DNA of 52,784 bases from Patescibacteria group bacterium (GCA_023381035.1 JAMCTK010000064.1:1-52784); one strand, 5' to 3'; numbered from the stretch's first letter, positions 7,505-16,402 are shown. Numbers and translations are program-made. Notes: generated by a model from the sequence alone, not told the origin.

Positions 7505-8056
7505 ATGGAGCAAATTGTCGAAACTGCCAGACAACAAATGCAAAAAGTCCTTGAGGTTCTAAAGATCGATCTTTCCACGGTTAGAACAGGACGAGCCACG
7601 CCATCGCTTGTTGAAAATATCGTCGTCAGTGTTTACGGGGGAACAACAAAAATGAAGATTGTCGAACTTGCTCACGTTAGTGCACAAGATGCACAATCTT
7701 TGCAAATAGCACCATATGACAATACCATTATTAATGAAATTGGCAAGGGAATTCAGGAAGCAAATTTAGGATTAACTCCCGCAATTGACGGACAGATTAT
7801 TAGGATAACTATTCCGCCTTTATCTCAGGAAAGACGAGAACAGTTAGTTCATCTTGTTAGTCAAAAACTAGAAGGGGCAAAAGTCCAGGTTAGACAGGTA
7901 AGGCACGAAGCCATGGAGGAAATAAAAAAATTGGCAGGAGTTTCAGAAGACGATCAAGAGAGGTTGGAAAAAGATGTTCAAAAAGCAACAGATGATTCTG
8001 TAAAGGAAATCGATTTATTGGGAGAAAAGAAAAAAGAAGAACTTCTCCAAGTTTAG
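7505..8056 (+). CDS. frr: Ribosome recycling factor
   Basis: 183 aa, normal length. It shows the RRF signatures VRTGRATPSLVE near the N-terminus, PYDNTII, IPPLSQERREQLV and the C-terminal helix ending in KKKEELL. RRF and EF-G split the post-termination ribosome. The ATG follows the tsf stop codon with no gap, which suggests translational coupling. In most bacteria pyrH (UMP kinase) lies between tsf and frr; it is absent here. Confidence 0.96.
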   Translation: MEQIVETARQQMQKVLEVLKIDLSTVRTGRATPSLVENIVVSVYGGTTKMKIVELAHVSAQDAQSLQIAPYDNTIINEIGKGIQEANLGLTPAIDGQIIRITIPPLSQERREQLVHLVSQKLEGAKVQVRQVRHEAMEEIKKLAGVSEDDQERLEKDVQKATDDSVKEIDLLGEKKKEELLQV

Positions 8057-8072
8057 ATTTCAAATTTAATTT

Positions 8073-9188
8073 ATGGTAACTATTTTAATCTTCATACTCA
8101 TTCTTTCTATTTTAGTTGTTGTCCACGAAGCTGGGCATTTTTTTGTTGCAAAAATTTTAAAGATAAAAGTGGAGGAATTTGGATTTGGACTTCCGCCAAA
8201 AGCTTTTTCCATAAAAAGAGGAGAAACTGTTTATTCCCTTAATTGGTTACCGATTGGTGGGTTTGTGAGGCTATATGGAGAAGACGAAGCCGGATCAGGA
8301 AAAGTAAAAGTAAAAAGTGAAAAACCAAAAATTAAAGATATTGGTAGAGCTTTTTTTGCCAGACCAGCTTGGCAACGGGCAATTGTAATAGTTGCCGGAG
8401 TTGTAATGAACTTTGTGCTTGCTGTTGTAATTATTTCTTATCTTTTTTCTGCTGTTGGCGTTCCTGTTCCGGGGAATAAGGTTCTTGTTGGCGATGTTGT
8501 TAAAAATTCTCCCGCATACATGGCGGGACTTAAGAAAAACGATCAAGTTATAGCAATAAATAACGTAGAGATGAAGACTGCAGCTGAAGTTGTTTTGGAA
8601 ACAAGAAAACATTTAGGAGAAAAAATTTCCATAACAATAAAAGATAGTAACTCGAATGTTAGAAAAATAGAAGTTACACCAAGAAAGAATTTTCCAAAAA
8701 CAGAAGGACCGATGGGGGTAGCGGTTGGACAAAATATAGAAGTTAAAAAGTATGCCTGGTATTTAGCTCCATTTTTAGGAACAATGGAAGCACTTGGACA
8801 ATCTTGGATGATCCTTTCAGGACTGGGAATAATTTTATATCAACTTTTGTTTTTTGGAGCAGTTCCTGGCGGAGTTGCAGGACCGGTGGGAATTGCTCAA
8901 TTAACAGGACAATTTGTACAGGTTGGGATTTATGCAGTTCTATCATTCGTTGCTTTGTTATCTTTAAACTTGGCAATTTTAAATATTTTGCCATTTCCGG
9001 CGTTAGACGGAGGAAGGTTGTTCTTCATTGTCATTGAAATTTTAACAGGTAAAAAGGTTAATCAGAGATTTGAAAGCTATGCCCATGCAATAGGAATGGT
9101 TGTTTTATTGGGATTAATTGCGCTTGTTACTCTTCACGATATCTTTAGATTGGCAACAGGTCAACCGATTCTTCCGCAGATCCAATAA
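8073..9188 (+). CDS. rseP: Site-2 (M50) membrane metalloprotease with PDZ domain
   Basis: 371 aa. The zinc motif HEAGH lies in the first membrane helix (about residues 18-22), and the third zinc ligand is in the C-terminal motif NILPFPALDGGR. About residues 125-210 form one PDZ domain (SPAYMAGLKKNDQVIAINN). Three to four hydrophobic spans fit the RseP/SpoIVFB family, with a single PDZ rather than the two of E. coli RseP. These proteases cut membrane-embedded substrates such as anti-sigma factors, so the anti-sigma-like protein at 33330 is a candidate substrate (inference). It closes the translation unit. Confidence 0.93.
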   Translation: MVTILIFILILSILVVVHEAGHFFVAKILKIKVEEFGFGLPPKAFSIKRGETVYSLNWLPIGGFVRLYGEDEAGSGKVKVKSEKPKIKDIGRAFFARPAWQRAIVIVAGVVMNFVLAVVIISYLFSAVGVPVPGNKVLVGDVVKNSPAYMAGLKKNDQVIAINNVEMKTAAEVVLETRKHLGEKISITIKDSNSNVRKIEVTPRKNFPKTEGPMGVAVGQNIEVKKYAWYLAPFLGTMEALGQSWMILSGLGIILYQLLFFGAVPGGVAGPVGIAQLTGQFVQVGIYAVLSFVALLSLNLAILNILPFPALDGGRLFFIVIEILTGKKVNQRFESYAHAIGMVVLLGLIALVTLHDIFRLATGQPILPQIQ

Positions 9189-9197
9189 TTAAGCATT

Positions 9198-9206
9198 TGT
9201 TATACT
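9198..9206 (+). promoter_or_regulatory. Extended -10 promoter of pgl-zwf, leaderless
   Basis: TGT followed by TATACT (9201-9206), then 6 bases to the GTG start at 9213. No good -35 is visible, as expected for an extended -10 promoter. Confidence 0.65.
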
Positions 9207-9212
9207 ATTTAA

Positions 9213-9899
9213 GTGCAAATTCCGACTGTTAAAATTGTAAAATCAAAAGAACAAGGTGCGGAGATTGCTAAAGAATTAATTCTTGAGAATATATCCCCGG
9301 AAACTGTCTTGTTTTTATCAGGTGGATCTACCCCAAAACTTCTTTATGAAGCACTCAAAAACGTAGACCTAAAACTAGGAGCAGCAGCAATAGTTGATGA
9401 AAGATTTGGAAAAAAGATGCATGAAAATTCAAATGAAAAAATGATTGAGGAAACAGGTCTAATAGATTTTTTTAAAAAACAGAGCATCAGATTTTACAAA
9501 GTACTTGAAGATAAAGAGATTGAAGAAACAACTAAAGATTATGATGAGACAGTTCGTTTTCTTTTGTATCAATTCAAAAAATCTATAGGAATTTTAGGGA
9601 TTGGGGAAGATGGTCATATAGCTGGAATACCTCCTGGAATAAATTTAAATAATCAAACTCAGAATGACTTAGTAATTTCATTTGATAATTTTCCAGGTAA
9701 GCATAGAGAGAGAATTACATTGACATTTTTAGCTCTTTCAATGCTTGATTTAATTATTGTTCTTGTATTTGGAAAAGAAAAGAAAAAAGCTTTAAAAAAG
9801 ATGTTGAAAGAGGGATCGATAGAAGAAATTCCGGCAAGGTTTTTGGTACAGGATGAGATTGCAAAAAAAACAATTGTTATTACTGATCAAAAAATATAA
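9213..9899 (+). CDS. pgl: 6-phosphogluconolactonase
   Basis: 228 aa. Motifs of the Pgl/NagB-like fold are clear: LSGGSTPKLLYEAL near residue 32, VDERF near 67, and ILGIGEDGHIAGIPPG near 128. The enzyme hydrolyses 6-phosphogluconolactone, the product of Zwf, and zwf follows 17 bases later, which favours Pgl over glucosamine-6-phosphate deaminase. The GTG start is fixed by the -10 box 6 nt upstream. Sequence is AT-rich like its neighbours; nothing looks truncated. Confidence 0.88.
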   Translation: MQIPTVKIVKSKEQGAEIAKELILENISPETVLFLSGGSTPKLLYEALKNVDLKLGAAAIVDERFGKKMHENSNEKMIEETGLIDFFKKQSIRFYKVLEDKEIEETTKDYDETVRFLLYQFKKSIGILGIGEDGHIAGIPPGINLNNQTQNDLVISFDNFPGKHRERITLTFLALSMLDLIIVLVFGKEKKKALKKMLKEGSIEEIPARFLVQDEIAKKTIVITDQKI

Positions 9900-9916
9900 A
9901 ATCAATTTACAAATTT

Positions 9917-11344
9917 ATGGATAGCCCTTTCGCACTGATCATTTTTGGAGCAACAGGAGACTTAGCGTGTAATAAATTATTTCCCTCTCTTTTTTCTCTT
10001 TTCAAACAAGGTCTTCTTCCTGAAGAGTTTTCTATAATTGGTTTTTCAAGAAGGGAGTATAGGGATGAGGATTTTAGAATTTTTTTTAAAGACTTAGTAA
10101 ATGAAGAGAAATGGGGAGATTTTGCCAAGCACATTTTTTACCAACAAGGAGATTTTTCCGACAAAAAAGGCTACTTAGAATTAATAGACAAACTTAAAAA
10201 ATTGGATGAAAAACTAGGTGCTTGTATAACCAGGTTCTTCTATTTAGCAACTCCTCCAACAAATTACGAACCAATTCTTGAACATCTCAAATCTACAAAG
10301 TTAGCTGAAGGGTGCGGCCAGAAAAGCAGTCAATGGACCAGAATTATTATTGAAAAACCTTTTGGAAAGGATCTTGAAACAGCGGTTGCTTTAGATGAAA
10401 AGTTATCTAAGATTTTTGAAGAGAGACAAATTTTTAGAGTAGACCATTACTTGGGTAAAGAAACAATTCAGAATATGATTGCTTTTAGATTTGCAAACGG
10501 AATTTTTGAACCTGTTTGGAACAAAAATTTTATTGATCATGTCCAAATAACATTTGCAGAAGAAAAGGGGATTGGGAAACGGGGTCGTTTCTTTGACGGG
10601 GTTGGAATGCTAAGAGATGTTGGGCAAAATCATATTATGCAGATGATTGCAGCTGTGGCAATGGAACAGCCAAAAAGCTTTACTAAAGATGATATGCGTG
10701 ATGTTAGAGCAAATGCTATTAAAGCAATAAGATGTGCGGAGCCTAATCAAGTAGATCAATATGTAGTTAGAGGACAATACGAAGGATTTCAAGAAGAGCC
10801 TGATATTGATCCCGATTCTGATACGGAAACTTTTGTGGCAATGAAACTATTCGTAGATACGGAAAGATTTAAAAATGTTCCTTTTTATGTAAGAGCAGGT
10901 AAAAAAATGCCAAAAAGTACTGTGGAAATTTCAGTTGTTTTTATTCAAACTTGCCACATCTTATTTAAAGAATATGGTTGTCCGGAAATTGGAAATGTTT
11001 TAAAAATCAGAATCCAGCCAGATGAAGGAATCACTTTAAGGGTAATTGCTAAGATTCCGGGATCTAAGGTGTCTCTTGGAACCGTAAACATGAATTTTAA
11101 CTATGAAGATGAATTTCACACTAAAGGAAAAGATGCTTACGAAAAAGTTCTCTTGGATATTTTCGTCGGAGATCAAATGCTTTTCAATAGATCTGACGAA
11201 CTGAGTGCGTCCTGGTCTTTTATTACTAAAATCTTAAAAGGTTGGGAAAAGACTAAAGCAGAAGTTTTGCCTTATCAATCAGGGACTTGGGGTCCAGAAG
11301 AAGCTAATGAATTAATTAAGAAAGATGGCCGCAAATGGCTTTAA
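9917..11344 (+). CDS. zwf: Glucose-6-phosphate 1-dehydrogenase
   Basis: 475 aa, full length. The Rossmann start is GATGDLACNKLFPSL, and the catalytic signature RVDHYLGKE lies near residue 175. Later motifs GVGMLRDVGQNHIMQM and PFYVRAGKKMP match the family. It oxidises glucose 6-phosphate to the lactone with NADP+ or NAD+, entering the oxidative pentose-phosphate pathway. It is co-transcribed with pgl; gnd is 5 kb downstream. The stop overlaps the stop of the convergent gene by 4 bases. In the dinucleotide motif Cys replaces the commonest Lys/Arg, so cofactor preference is uncertain. Confidence 0.96.
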   Translation: MDSPFALIIFGATGDLACNKLFPSLFSLFKQGLLPEEFSIIGFSRREYRDEDFRIFFKDLVNEEKWGDFAKHIFYQQGDFSDKKGYLELIDKLKKLDEKLGACITRFFYLATPPTNYEPILEHLKSTKLAEGCGQKSSQWTRIIIEKPFGKDLETAVALDEKLSKIFEERQIFRVDHYLGKETIQNMIAFRFANGIFEPVWNKNFIDHVQITFAEEKGIGKRGRFFDGVGMLRDVGQNHIMQMIAAVAMEQPKSFTKDDMRDVRANAIKAIRCAEPNQVDQYVVRGQYEGFQEEPDIDPDSDTETFVAMKLFVDTERFKNVPFYVRAGKKMPKSTVEISVVFIQTCHILFKEYGCPEIGNVLKIRIQPDEGITLRVIAKIPGSKVSLGTVNMNFNYEDEFHTKGKDAYEKVLLDIFVGDQMLFNRSDELSASWSFITKILKGWEKTKAEVLPYQSGTWGPEEANELIKKDGRKWL

Positions 11345-12348
11345 GCACTTTCGTCAAAGTAGATCTTTAAAGCAGTTGCTTTTAGCTTTTCAATTTTTTC
11401 ACTTTCAGGCATTTTTTCTAATAATTGCCATATCTTTAAGGCAGCCCCTCTGTCTTTGGTTAAATTGACAAGTTCCAATGCGCTTCTAAATTCTCTCTTT
11501 TGAACTAATTGTTCTATTGCAGTGTTGACACTTTCTAAATCCCCTAAACTAAATGCAGTTCGCCCAGCAGAAGAATAATTATTTTCTTGCAGCATTACAG
11601 GTACAAGGCCGCGGGCAATTTCCGGTTCATCAAATTCAAGTGCAAGTTCTGCTGCGGAAGGGTACCTTTTCTGCTTGATTATTTTATTAATTGCTTCAGT
11701 AACTATTCCTTGATCTTCAAGTATTTGTCCTATTTCTGCGGCTTGACGAGCATGTTTCACTTCGATCCTTCCTCGCAAAAGACGTTCAACTACCTTGTTT
11801 GCACTTTCCGAGTCGTGGATCATTGCAGCAATGATCCCTTTTTCATACACATTTTCTTCAAGCATGTCCATAGCTCTCTTAGCTTGTCCCACAAGCCCTC
11901 TTTCTGCGGCTTCTATTCCTGCTGCAACAATGAATTCACTTCTCTCATAGTAATCCCAAGGGTTATTTGGTTTATTAACTGCTGCTTTTTCGAGTGTAGC
12001 CTCAATACTTCTCGCGGCCTCAAGAGTTCCTGGTTTTCGACTAGGGGAGAGCAATAGCTTTCCTGAGCTTCTCCCTATGTCCTCTACAATTGCCTGATTC
12101 CAAGCTGTTTCAATAGCATTAATCCTATTAGGCCAAAGGTAATTTTCACCCTTAATCATGCCATATTTTTTAGCGAGAGCCGGGATTTCAGTTTGTTGAT
12201 CCGGATGATCCTGAAGTCGATACGTTTCCCAGTCAATAAACGCTTTTTCGGAAGCTTTTGCAATTTCCTCAGCCCTTTTAAGCTTTGGTTTTCCAACCTG
12301 GCGCATAACAATATCTCGATCACTAAGTTGAGAGGCGATTTCTTTCAT
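11341..12348 (-). CDS. Alpha-helical repeat protein of unknown function
   Basis: 335 aa with no membrane span. From about residue 95 onward it is made of amphipathic helix pairs (AIVEDIG, AARSIEATLEKA, AERGLVGQAKRAMDML, SAAELALEFDEPEIARGL), like a TPR/HEAT-type solenoid. Such scaffolds usually mediate protein contacts. I do not recognise the family. ATG 12348 is chosen because TAAAAT with an extended TGG lies 8 nt upstream; the longer TTG frame at 12366 starts inside that promoter. It is a single-gene unit, convergent with zwf. Confidence 0.7.
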   Translation of the reverse strand: MKEIASQLSDRDIVMRQVGKPKLKRAEEIAKASEKAFIDWETYRLQDHPDQQTEIPALAKKYGMIKGENYLWPNRINAIETAWNQAIVEDIGRSSGKLLLSPSRKPGTLEAARSIEATLEKAAVNKPNNPWDYYERSEFIVAAGIEAAERGLVGQAKRAMDMLEENVYEKGIIAAMIHDSESANKVVERLLRGRIEVKHARQAAEIGQILEDQGIVTEAINKIIKQKRYPSAAELALEFDEPEIARGLVPVMLQENNYSSAGRTAFSLGDLESVNTAIEQLVQKREFRSALELVNLTKDRGAALKIWQLLEKMPESEKIEKLKATALKIYFDESA

Positions 12349-12356
12349 AGGTTTAA

Positions 12357-12365
12357 ATTTTACCA
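12357..12365 (-). promoter_or_regulatory. Extended -10 promoter, leaderless
   Basis: Minus strand TGG (12365-12363) plus TAAAAT (12362-12357), 8 bases before ATG 12348. Confidence 0.6.
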
Positions 12366-12426
12366 AAAAACTAGAGAAATTTCAACTATAGGATATACAT
12401 TAAATATTTTTCTTTTAATCTCTAGG

Positions 12427-12435
12427 TGTTATACT
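12427..12435 (+). promoter_or_regulatory. Extended -10 promoter, leaderless
   Basis: TGT plus TATACT (12430-12435), then 7 bases to ATG 12443. Drives the three-gene unit ending at 14127. Confidence 0.65.
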
Positions 12436-12442
12436 GATTTTC

Positions 12443-12865
12443 ATGAAAATAATGATTATTGGCAGTATGGCATTTGCCGAAGATATGCTAAAAACCAAAA
12501 AAACACTTCGAAAACTCGGGCATATAGTTTATGTTCCAAATGGCATAAATGATCATCTCAAGGATAAAAAATTTGTTGATAAGCTTGATGAAAACTATGA
12601 ATATTGTATTAAAACTAACGTAATGAAAAAATGTTTTAACAAAGTTGCTAAAAGCAATGCGGTTTTAGTAATTAACAATAAAAGAAAAAGTATCAACGGA
12701 TACATTGGAACATCTGCATTAATGGAGCTTGGAATTGCTTATCATTTAAACAAAAAAATCTTTCTTCTTAATCAAATACCTTCCTGGAAGGAGCAAAGAT
12801 GGGCACACGAGGTCTTAATAATGCAACCAATAATTTTAAACGGAGATTTTAGTAAAATTAAATAA
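12443..12865 (+). CDS. Nucleoside 2-deoxyribosyltransferase-like protein
   Basis: 140 aa, a small Rossmann-like fold starting KIMIIGSMAFAEDM, with a central segment SNAVLVINN followed by GYIGTSALMELGIAYHLNKK. This 'GTSALMELGIA' arrangement is shared by small proteins placed near the nucleoside 2-deoxyribosyltransferase/MTH538 (TIR-like) superfamily. Activity on nucleotides or nucleosides is inferred from fold only. It begins a unit with the arginase-family gene, whose ATG immediately follows its stop. ATG is placed by the promoter 7 nt upstream. Confidence 0.65.
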   Translation: MKIMIIGSMAFAEDMLKTKKTLRKLGHIVYVPNGINDHLKDKKFVDKLDENYEYCIKTNVMKKCFNKVAKSNAVLVINNKRKSINGYIGTSALMELGIAYHLNKKIFLLNQIPSWKEQRWAHEVLIMQPIILNGDFSKIK

Positions 12866-13798
12866 ATGAATAAAAAGATATCACTAATTGGGATTCCTCT
12901 GGATTTAGGTGCAGAAAATTTAGGAGTTGATGTTGCCCCCAAGGCTTTAAGAGATTTAAAAATCATACAAAAACTACAAAACGTTGGATTAGATATTGTA
13001 GATGAAGGAAATATAGAAATAAATCCTAGAGAAAAACTATTAATTGGAAATAAGAAATTAAAATATGCAGAAGAGATAATTAGGGTTTCGGAAGTTGCAG
13101 CAAAGAAAGTAGATGAGCAAATTCGTTTGGACAAAAAGGTGCTGGCCGTAGGTGGCGATCATTCAATTTCTTTGGGAACAATATCTGGGGTTTCAACCGC
13201 TTTAAAGGGCGATCTGGGAATAATATATTTAGATACTCATGGGGACATTAATACGGAAACATCAACTCTATCAGGAAACATTCATGGAATGCATGTTTCT
13301 GCAGTTCTAGGAATTGGCAATGAAGCTCTTACTAATGTTTATGAAAAAGGTGCAAAGATTAAAAAAGAAAATATAATTTTAGCAGGGGGAAACGATTTTG
13401 ACCTAGAAGAGGAAAAATTAATTAAGAAAGAAAAAATAAAAACGTTTACTCTCCTTGATTTATTGGCAAACGGGATGAGTCCACTTTTTAAAATGATTAA
13501 TGATTTAAATAAGAATGTAAAAAATATTTGGGTTAGTTTGGATTTGGATGTAATTGATTATGTATATGCACCTGGAGTTGGCATACCAAACTCCGGAGGA
13601 ATAACCTACAGGGAAATTTCTGCAATTGCCAAGTTTATCGGTAAAAATTGCAATGTAGTTGGAATGGATTTGGTAGAATATAATCCACTAAGAGATGTTG
13701 ATAGTAAGACAGCTGATCTTTCCATAGAGCTTGTTGCAAAGATTTTTGGTAAAGATTACAGCCCTTATACCAAGTACATGGAGAGCAATAAAATATGA
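12866..13798 (+). CDS. Arginase/agmatinase-family ureohydrolase
   Basis: 310 aa. The binuclear Mn2+ site is intact: GGDHS (about residue 93), DTHGDIN (about 122) and SLDLDVID (about 226). The first Asp motif is DTH rather than the common DAH, and DxDxxDP reads DLDVIDY, but the metal-binding Asp and His residues are kept. The N-terminus IGIPLDLGAENLGVDVAPKALR is arginase-like. The family releases urea from arginine or related guanidino compounds. Its substrate is unclear because no arginine or polyamine genes are nearby. It is coupled to the next gene by an ATGA overlap. Confidence 0.85.
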   Translation: MNKKISLIGIPLDLGAENLGVDVAPKALRDLKIIQKLQNVGLDIVDEGNIEINPREKLLIGNKKLKYAEEIIRVSEVAAKKVDEQIRLDKKVLAVGGDHSISLGTISGVSTALKGDLGIIYLDTHGDINTETSTLSGNIHGMHVSAVLGIGNEALTNVYEKGAKIKKENIILAGGNDFDLEEEKLIKKEKIKTFTLLDLLANGMSPLFKMINDLNKNVKNIWVSLDLDVIDYVYAPGVGIPNSGGITYREISAIAKFIGKNCNVVGMDLVEYNPLRDVDSKTADLSIELVAKIFGKDYSPYTKYMESNKI

Positions 13799-14127
13799 GC
13801 ACAATAAATTACGAAGAATTCAAGAAAGTAGAAATTAGAATTGGGAAAGTTTTAATCTGCGAAAAAATAGAAAATGCAGATAAATTACTAAGATTGGAAG
13901 TTGATTTTGGTCCGGAAATTGGAAGAAAACAAATTTTATCAGGCATTGCAGAGTGGTATAGTCCTGAAGAAATAGCAGGAAAAAAATTGCCATTTGTTGT
14001 TAATTTAGAACCAAGAAAAATGAGAGGTTTAGAAAGTCAGGGAATGTTATTTGCAGTTGATGGACCAGATAAGCCAGTATTGCTTGAGCCATCCGAAGAT
14101 ATTCCTGAAGGAAGCTTGGCTGTTTAA
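13795..14127 (+). CDS. Stand-alone tRNA-binding (OB-fold) protein
   Basis: 110 aa that corresponds to the C-terminal EMAP/Trbp111-like domain of bacterial methionyl-tRNA synthetase: FKKVEIRIGKV, ENADKLLRLEVD, GRKQILSGIA, and the closing signature PRKMRGLESQGMLFA. These domains dimerise and bind tRNA elbows. It may act with a separate MetG or as a free tRNA chaperone. The start overlaps the preceding stop (ATGA), and its 3' end overlaps the convergent gene by 4 bases. Confidence 0.88.
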   Translation: MSTINYEEFKKVEIRIGKVLICEKIENADKLLRLEVDFGPEIGRKQILSGIAEWYSPEEIAGKKLPFVVNLEPRKMRGLESQGMLFAVDGPDKPVLLEPSEDIPEGSLAV

Positions 14128-15074
14128 ATTTTTTCTATTTCGGTAATTGCCTCTTTTGCTAGTATTTTTCCTTCACCTGAAATTTTTCTAGTAGCATTAG
14201 TTGCTATAAATACTCCTGCGAAAACTAGAATAGCGCCAATTAAAAATTCCCCTGTTAGTTTTTCTCCTAAAACTATTGCGGCAAATGTAAAAGTGAAAAC
14301 CGGCTGCAGATATTGATTTAAAGATGCGGTCGTTGCGGAAGAATGTTTTATTGCCCATTGATAAAGCATAAAACTTGCAACAGTAGTAACGCAGGAAAGA
14401 AGGAGTATCAGTAAAGCCGTATTTAAGTTAAAAAGCGGAGATACAAAATCTTTTTTCGCAGTAAAAATAGTGAGCATAAAAGATAAAACTGCAGCGGAGA
14501 AAAAAGACGTGGAGGCAAGAGAAAGAGCAGAAACATTTTTACTAGAAAGATATCTTGAGCCAATTGCATATCCTGCCCAGCTAATACTTGCAATAAAAAT
14601 AAGCAAATTACCTAAAAAATCCCCGGAGCTATTTGCGCCTTTTTGAATGATTGGTAAAATAATAATGAAAATTATTCCCGTAAAACCTATAAGAATCCCA
14701 AGAATTTTGTGTAGAGTAAATCGTTCTTTTAAAATAAAATAAGATAAAATTGCAACCAAAAGGGGAACGATAGTGTAAATAATAGATGCAAAATCAGCAG
14801 ACGTTCTGGCAATTCCGTAGGCAAAAAGTAAGACATTAGTGCTGCTTAGAAGTGATATCGGTAGAGATAATCTTAAGACATGTTTTACTCCACCATTTTT
14901 TTCTTTTAGTAAAAACGGTAGCATAAATAAAAAGGCTAACGTAAATCGGATAAAAGATAATGGCATAGGCTCAAATGATTTATAAAGAACCTTAAAAATT
15001 ACAGGAGGAAGAGAGAAGAAAAATGAAGATCCGATAATTGCTAAAAGCGCGATGTTTGATGGTTTTATTTTCAT
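14124..15074 (-). CDS. EamA/DMT-family transporter
   Basis: 316 aa with about ten hydrophobic spans and two EamA repeats. The first repeat ends near residue 140 and the second near 290 (TTASLNQYLQPVFTFTFAAIVLGEKL). The PxxF-containing loops and the closing 'LGEKLTGEFLIGAILVFAGV' type pattern are usual for this family of exporters of metabolites. Substrate unknown. It starts 3 bases after the stop of the inositol-monophosphatase-like gene and is probably co-transcribed with it. Confidence 0.88.
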   Translation of the reverse strand: MKIKPSNIALLAIIGSSFFFSLPPVIFKVLYKSFEPMPLSFIRFTLAFLFMLPFLLKEKNGGVKHVLRLSLPISLLSSTNVLLFAYGIARTSADFASIIYTIVPLLVAILSYFILKERFTLHKILGILIGFTGIIFIIILPIIQKGANSSGDFLGNLLIFIASISWAGYAIGSRYLSSKNVSALSLASTSFFSAAVLSFMLTIFTAKKDFVSPLFNLNTALLILLLSCVTTVASFMLYQWAIKHSSATTASLNQYLQPVFTFTFAAIVLGEKLTGEFLIGAILVFAGVFIATNATRKISGEGKILAKEAITEIEKI

Positions 15075-15077
15075 TGT

Positions 15078-15899
15078 TTAATTTTTAACATAAGAGACAA
15101 TCTCTTTTATTAATTTAGGATGACCGGAAATAGTTTCATATCCTTTTTTAGAATTTTCAAAATCACAAATTATTTCTTTTCCTTCCCAGTCAATTAAATC
15201 ACCTCCAGATTCTTCCAAAATTAATTTTATTGCTGCAATGTCCCAGATTTTAGAGTTGCCGTTAATTGATGCTTGATATTTATTTTCTGCAACTTCGATA
15301 TCAGTAAGGATAAAACATTCTTCTTCTTTAATCCCGTAGACAAGAGGCGCAAGGGCAATACCAATTTTAAAAATTCGTTGCGTAATATCAGGTCTTACAC
15401 TGCTATTAAAAGCGATTTCGCTTTTTATTAATTCTTTTGATTTTATTTCAAGTTTTGTTTTTTGGTCATCTTTAATTTTGAATGCACCTTTTCCTTTTTC
15501 GGCAAAGTAAATAGCGTTATCAATAGGAACATAAATAACTCCAACTAAAACTTCATTGTTTTTAGCATAAGCAATAGAGACGCAAAACCTATCGGATTCT
15601 GAAATAAAGTTCGCAGTTCCATCAAGAGGATCAATTATAAAAGTGTGGATTGCTCTTTGATAAAGATTTTCTTCTCCGATAAAGCCTATTTCATTTTCTT
15701 TAATTCCTTTTTGAATCATTGAGTTTTTGATAACGTCAACGATTACTTTCTGCGCATTAATGTCAGCTTCAGTTACTAAATCTCTAGGGTTTGATTTTTC
15801 GGAGATTTTGTAGTTTTTTTTGTAGTAACTTAAGATAACATCTCCAGCCTTTTTAGCTGCTGTAATTAAAATTGCTGTAATTTCCTGATTCATTTTCAT
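15078..15899 (-). CDS. Inositol monophosphatase family phosphatase
   Basis: 273 aa. The Mg2+ site is seen in GEENL (about residue 80), the motif DPLDGTANF (about 95) and WDIAA near the C-terminus. Family members remove phosphate from inositol-1-phosphate, fructose 1,6-bisphosphate, PAP or histidinol phosphate. Which one applies here cannot be told. A fructose-bisphosphatase role would fit the sugar-phosphate genes nearby but is unproven. The start is ATG 15899, which overlaps the stop of the upstream zinc-finger gene as ATGA; a longer frame to 15923 would overlap that gene more deeply and is less likely. Confidence 0.85.
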   Translation of the reverse strand: MKMNQEITAILITAAKKAGDVILSYYKKNYKISEKSNPRDLVTEADINAQKVIVDVIKNSMIQKGIKENEIGFIGEENLYQRAIHTFIIDPLDGTANFISESDRFCVSIAYAKNNEVLVGVIYVPIDNAIYFAEKGKGAFKIKDDQKTKLEIKSKELIKSEIAFNSSVRPDITQRIFKIGIALAPLVYGIKEEECFILTDIEVAENKYQASINGNSKIWDIAAIKLILEESGGDLIDWEGKEIICDFENSKKGYETISGHPKLIKEIVSYVKN

Positions 15900-16396
15900 T
15901 TTATACCCAACTTGTTTGCACAATTTTTATGAAAATGAAGCTCTGCCAAGATCTTTCCATCGGGCATTTTCCACCAAACATGATATCCCTTGACCTGTTG
16001 GTCGATTGGGTCAATATCCAAATTATTGTTACATAGGTCACAAGAGAAATTTTTAAGTTGTGGTTCTTTATATTCCGGCCAGGAAGAAACAATATCATTA
16101 AATATTCCTAAAGTTTGTGGCAAGAACTGATATGAGTTCCCAAAAGAATTAATATCCACATCTTGTCTCTTGTTTGGATCAATTTTAATCTCGCCTGAAC
16201 TAAATGCTTTTTCACAATCTTCATTACACATATGCACAGGGAGCTTATATCCTTTGAAATTCAGCCAATGATACCAAGCTTGATTTTTATATTGTTGGCA
16301 ATTGGCACAGCGAAATCCTCTATATTCCGGTTTTTCGGAGAGTTTCCAGGTTTGTACTATTTCTAAAAGCTTTTCCTGTTCTTGTTGATGATCCAT
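15896..16396 (-). CDS. Zinc-finger protein of unknown function
   Basis: 166 aa with two zinc-binding clusters. The first is FRCANC near residue 28, paired with MCNEDC near 56. The second is FSCDLC near 117, paired with HFHKNC near 157. Trp/Tyr/His-rich segments (AWYHWLNF, GYHVWWKMPDG) lie between the pairs. It resembles a duplicated treble clef, perhaps a nucleic-acid or protein binder. Family not recognised. ATG 16396 is 6 nt after TATAAT. It heads a unit with the phosphatase and the EamA exporter. Confidence 0.75.
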   Translation of the reverse strand: MDHQQEQEKLLEIVQTWKLSEKPEYRGFRCANCQQYKNQAWYHWLNFKGYKLPVHMCNEDCEKAFSSGEIKIDPNKRQDVDINSFGNSYQFLPQTLGIFNDIVSSWPEYKEPQLKNFSCDLCNNNLDIDPIDQQVKGYHVWWKMPDGKILAELHFHKNCANKLGIK

Positions 16397-16402
16397 GCTT
16401 TG

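Noticed and set aside
9213..9899. Glucosamine-6-phosphate deaminase instead of 6-phosphogluconolactonase
   Set aside because: The folds are related, but direct linkage to zwf and the GxGEDGHIAGIPPG motif favour Pgl.
11587..12057. Plus-strand open frame of 156 aa rich in Cys, Phe and Ser
   Set aside because: It is the reverse reading of the helical-repeat gene, with the composition typical of a shadow frame and no promoter or ribosome-binding site.
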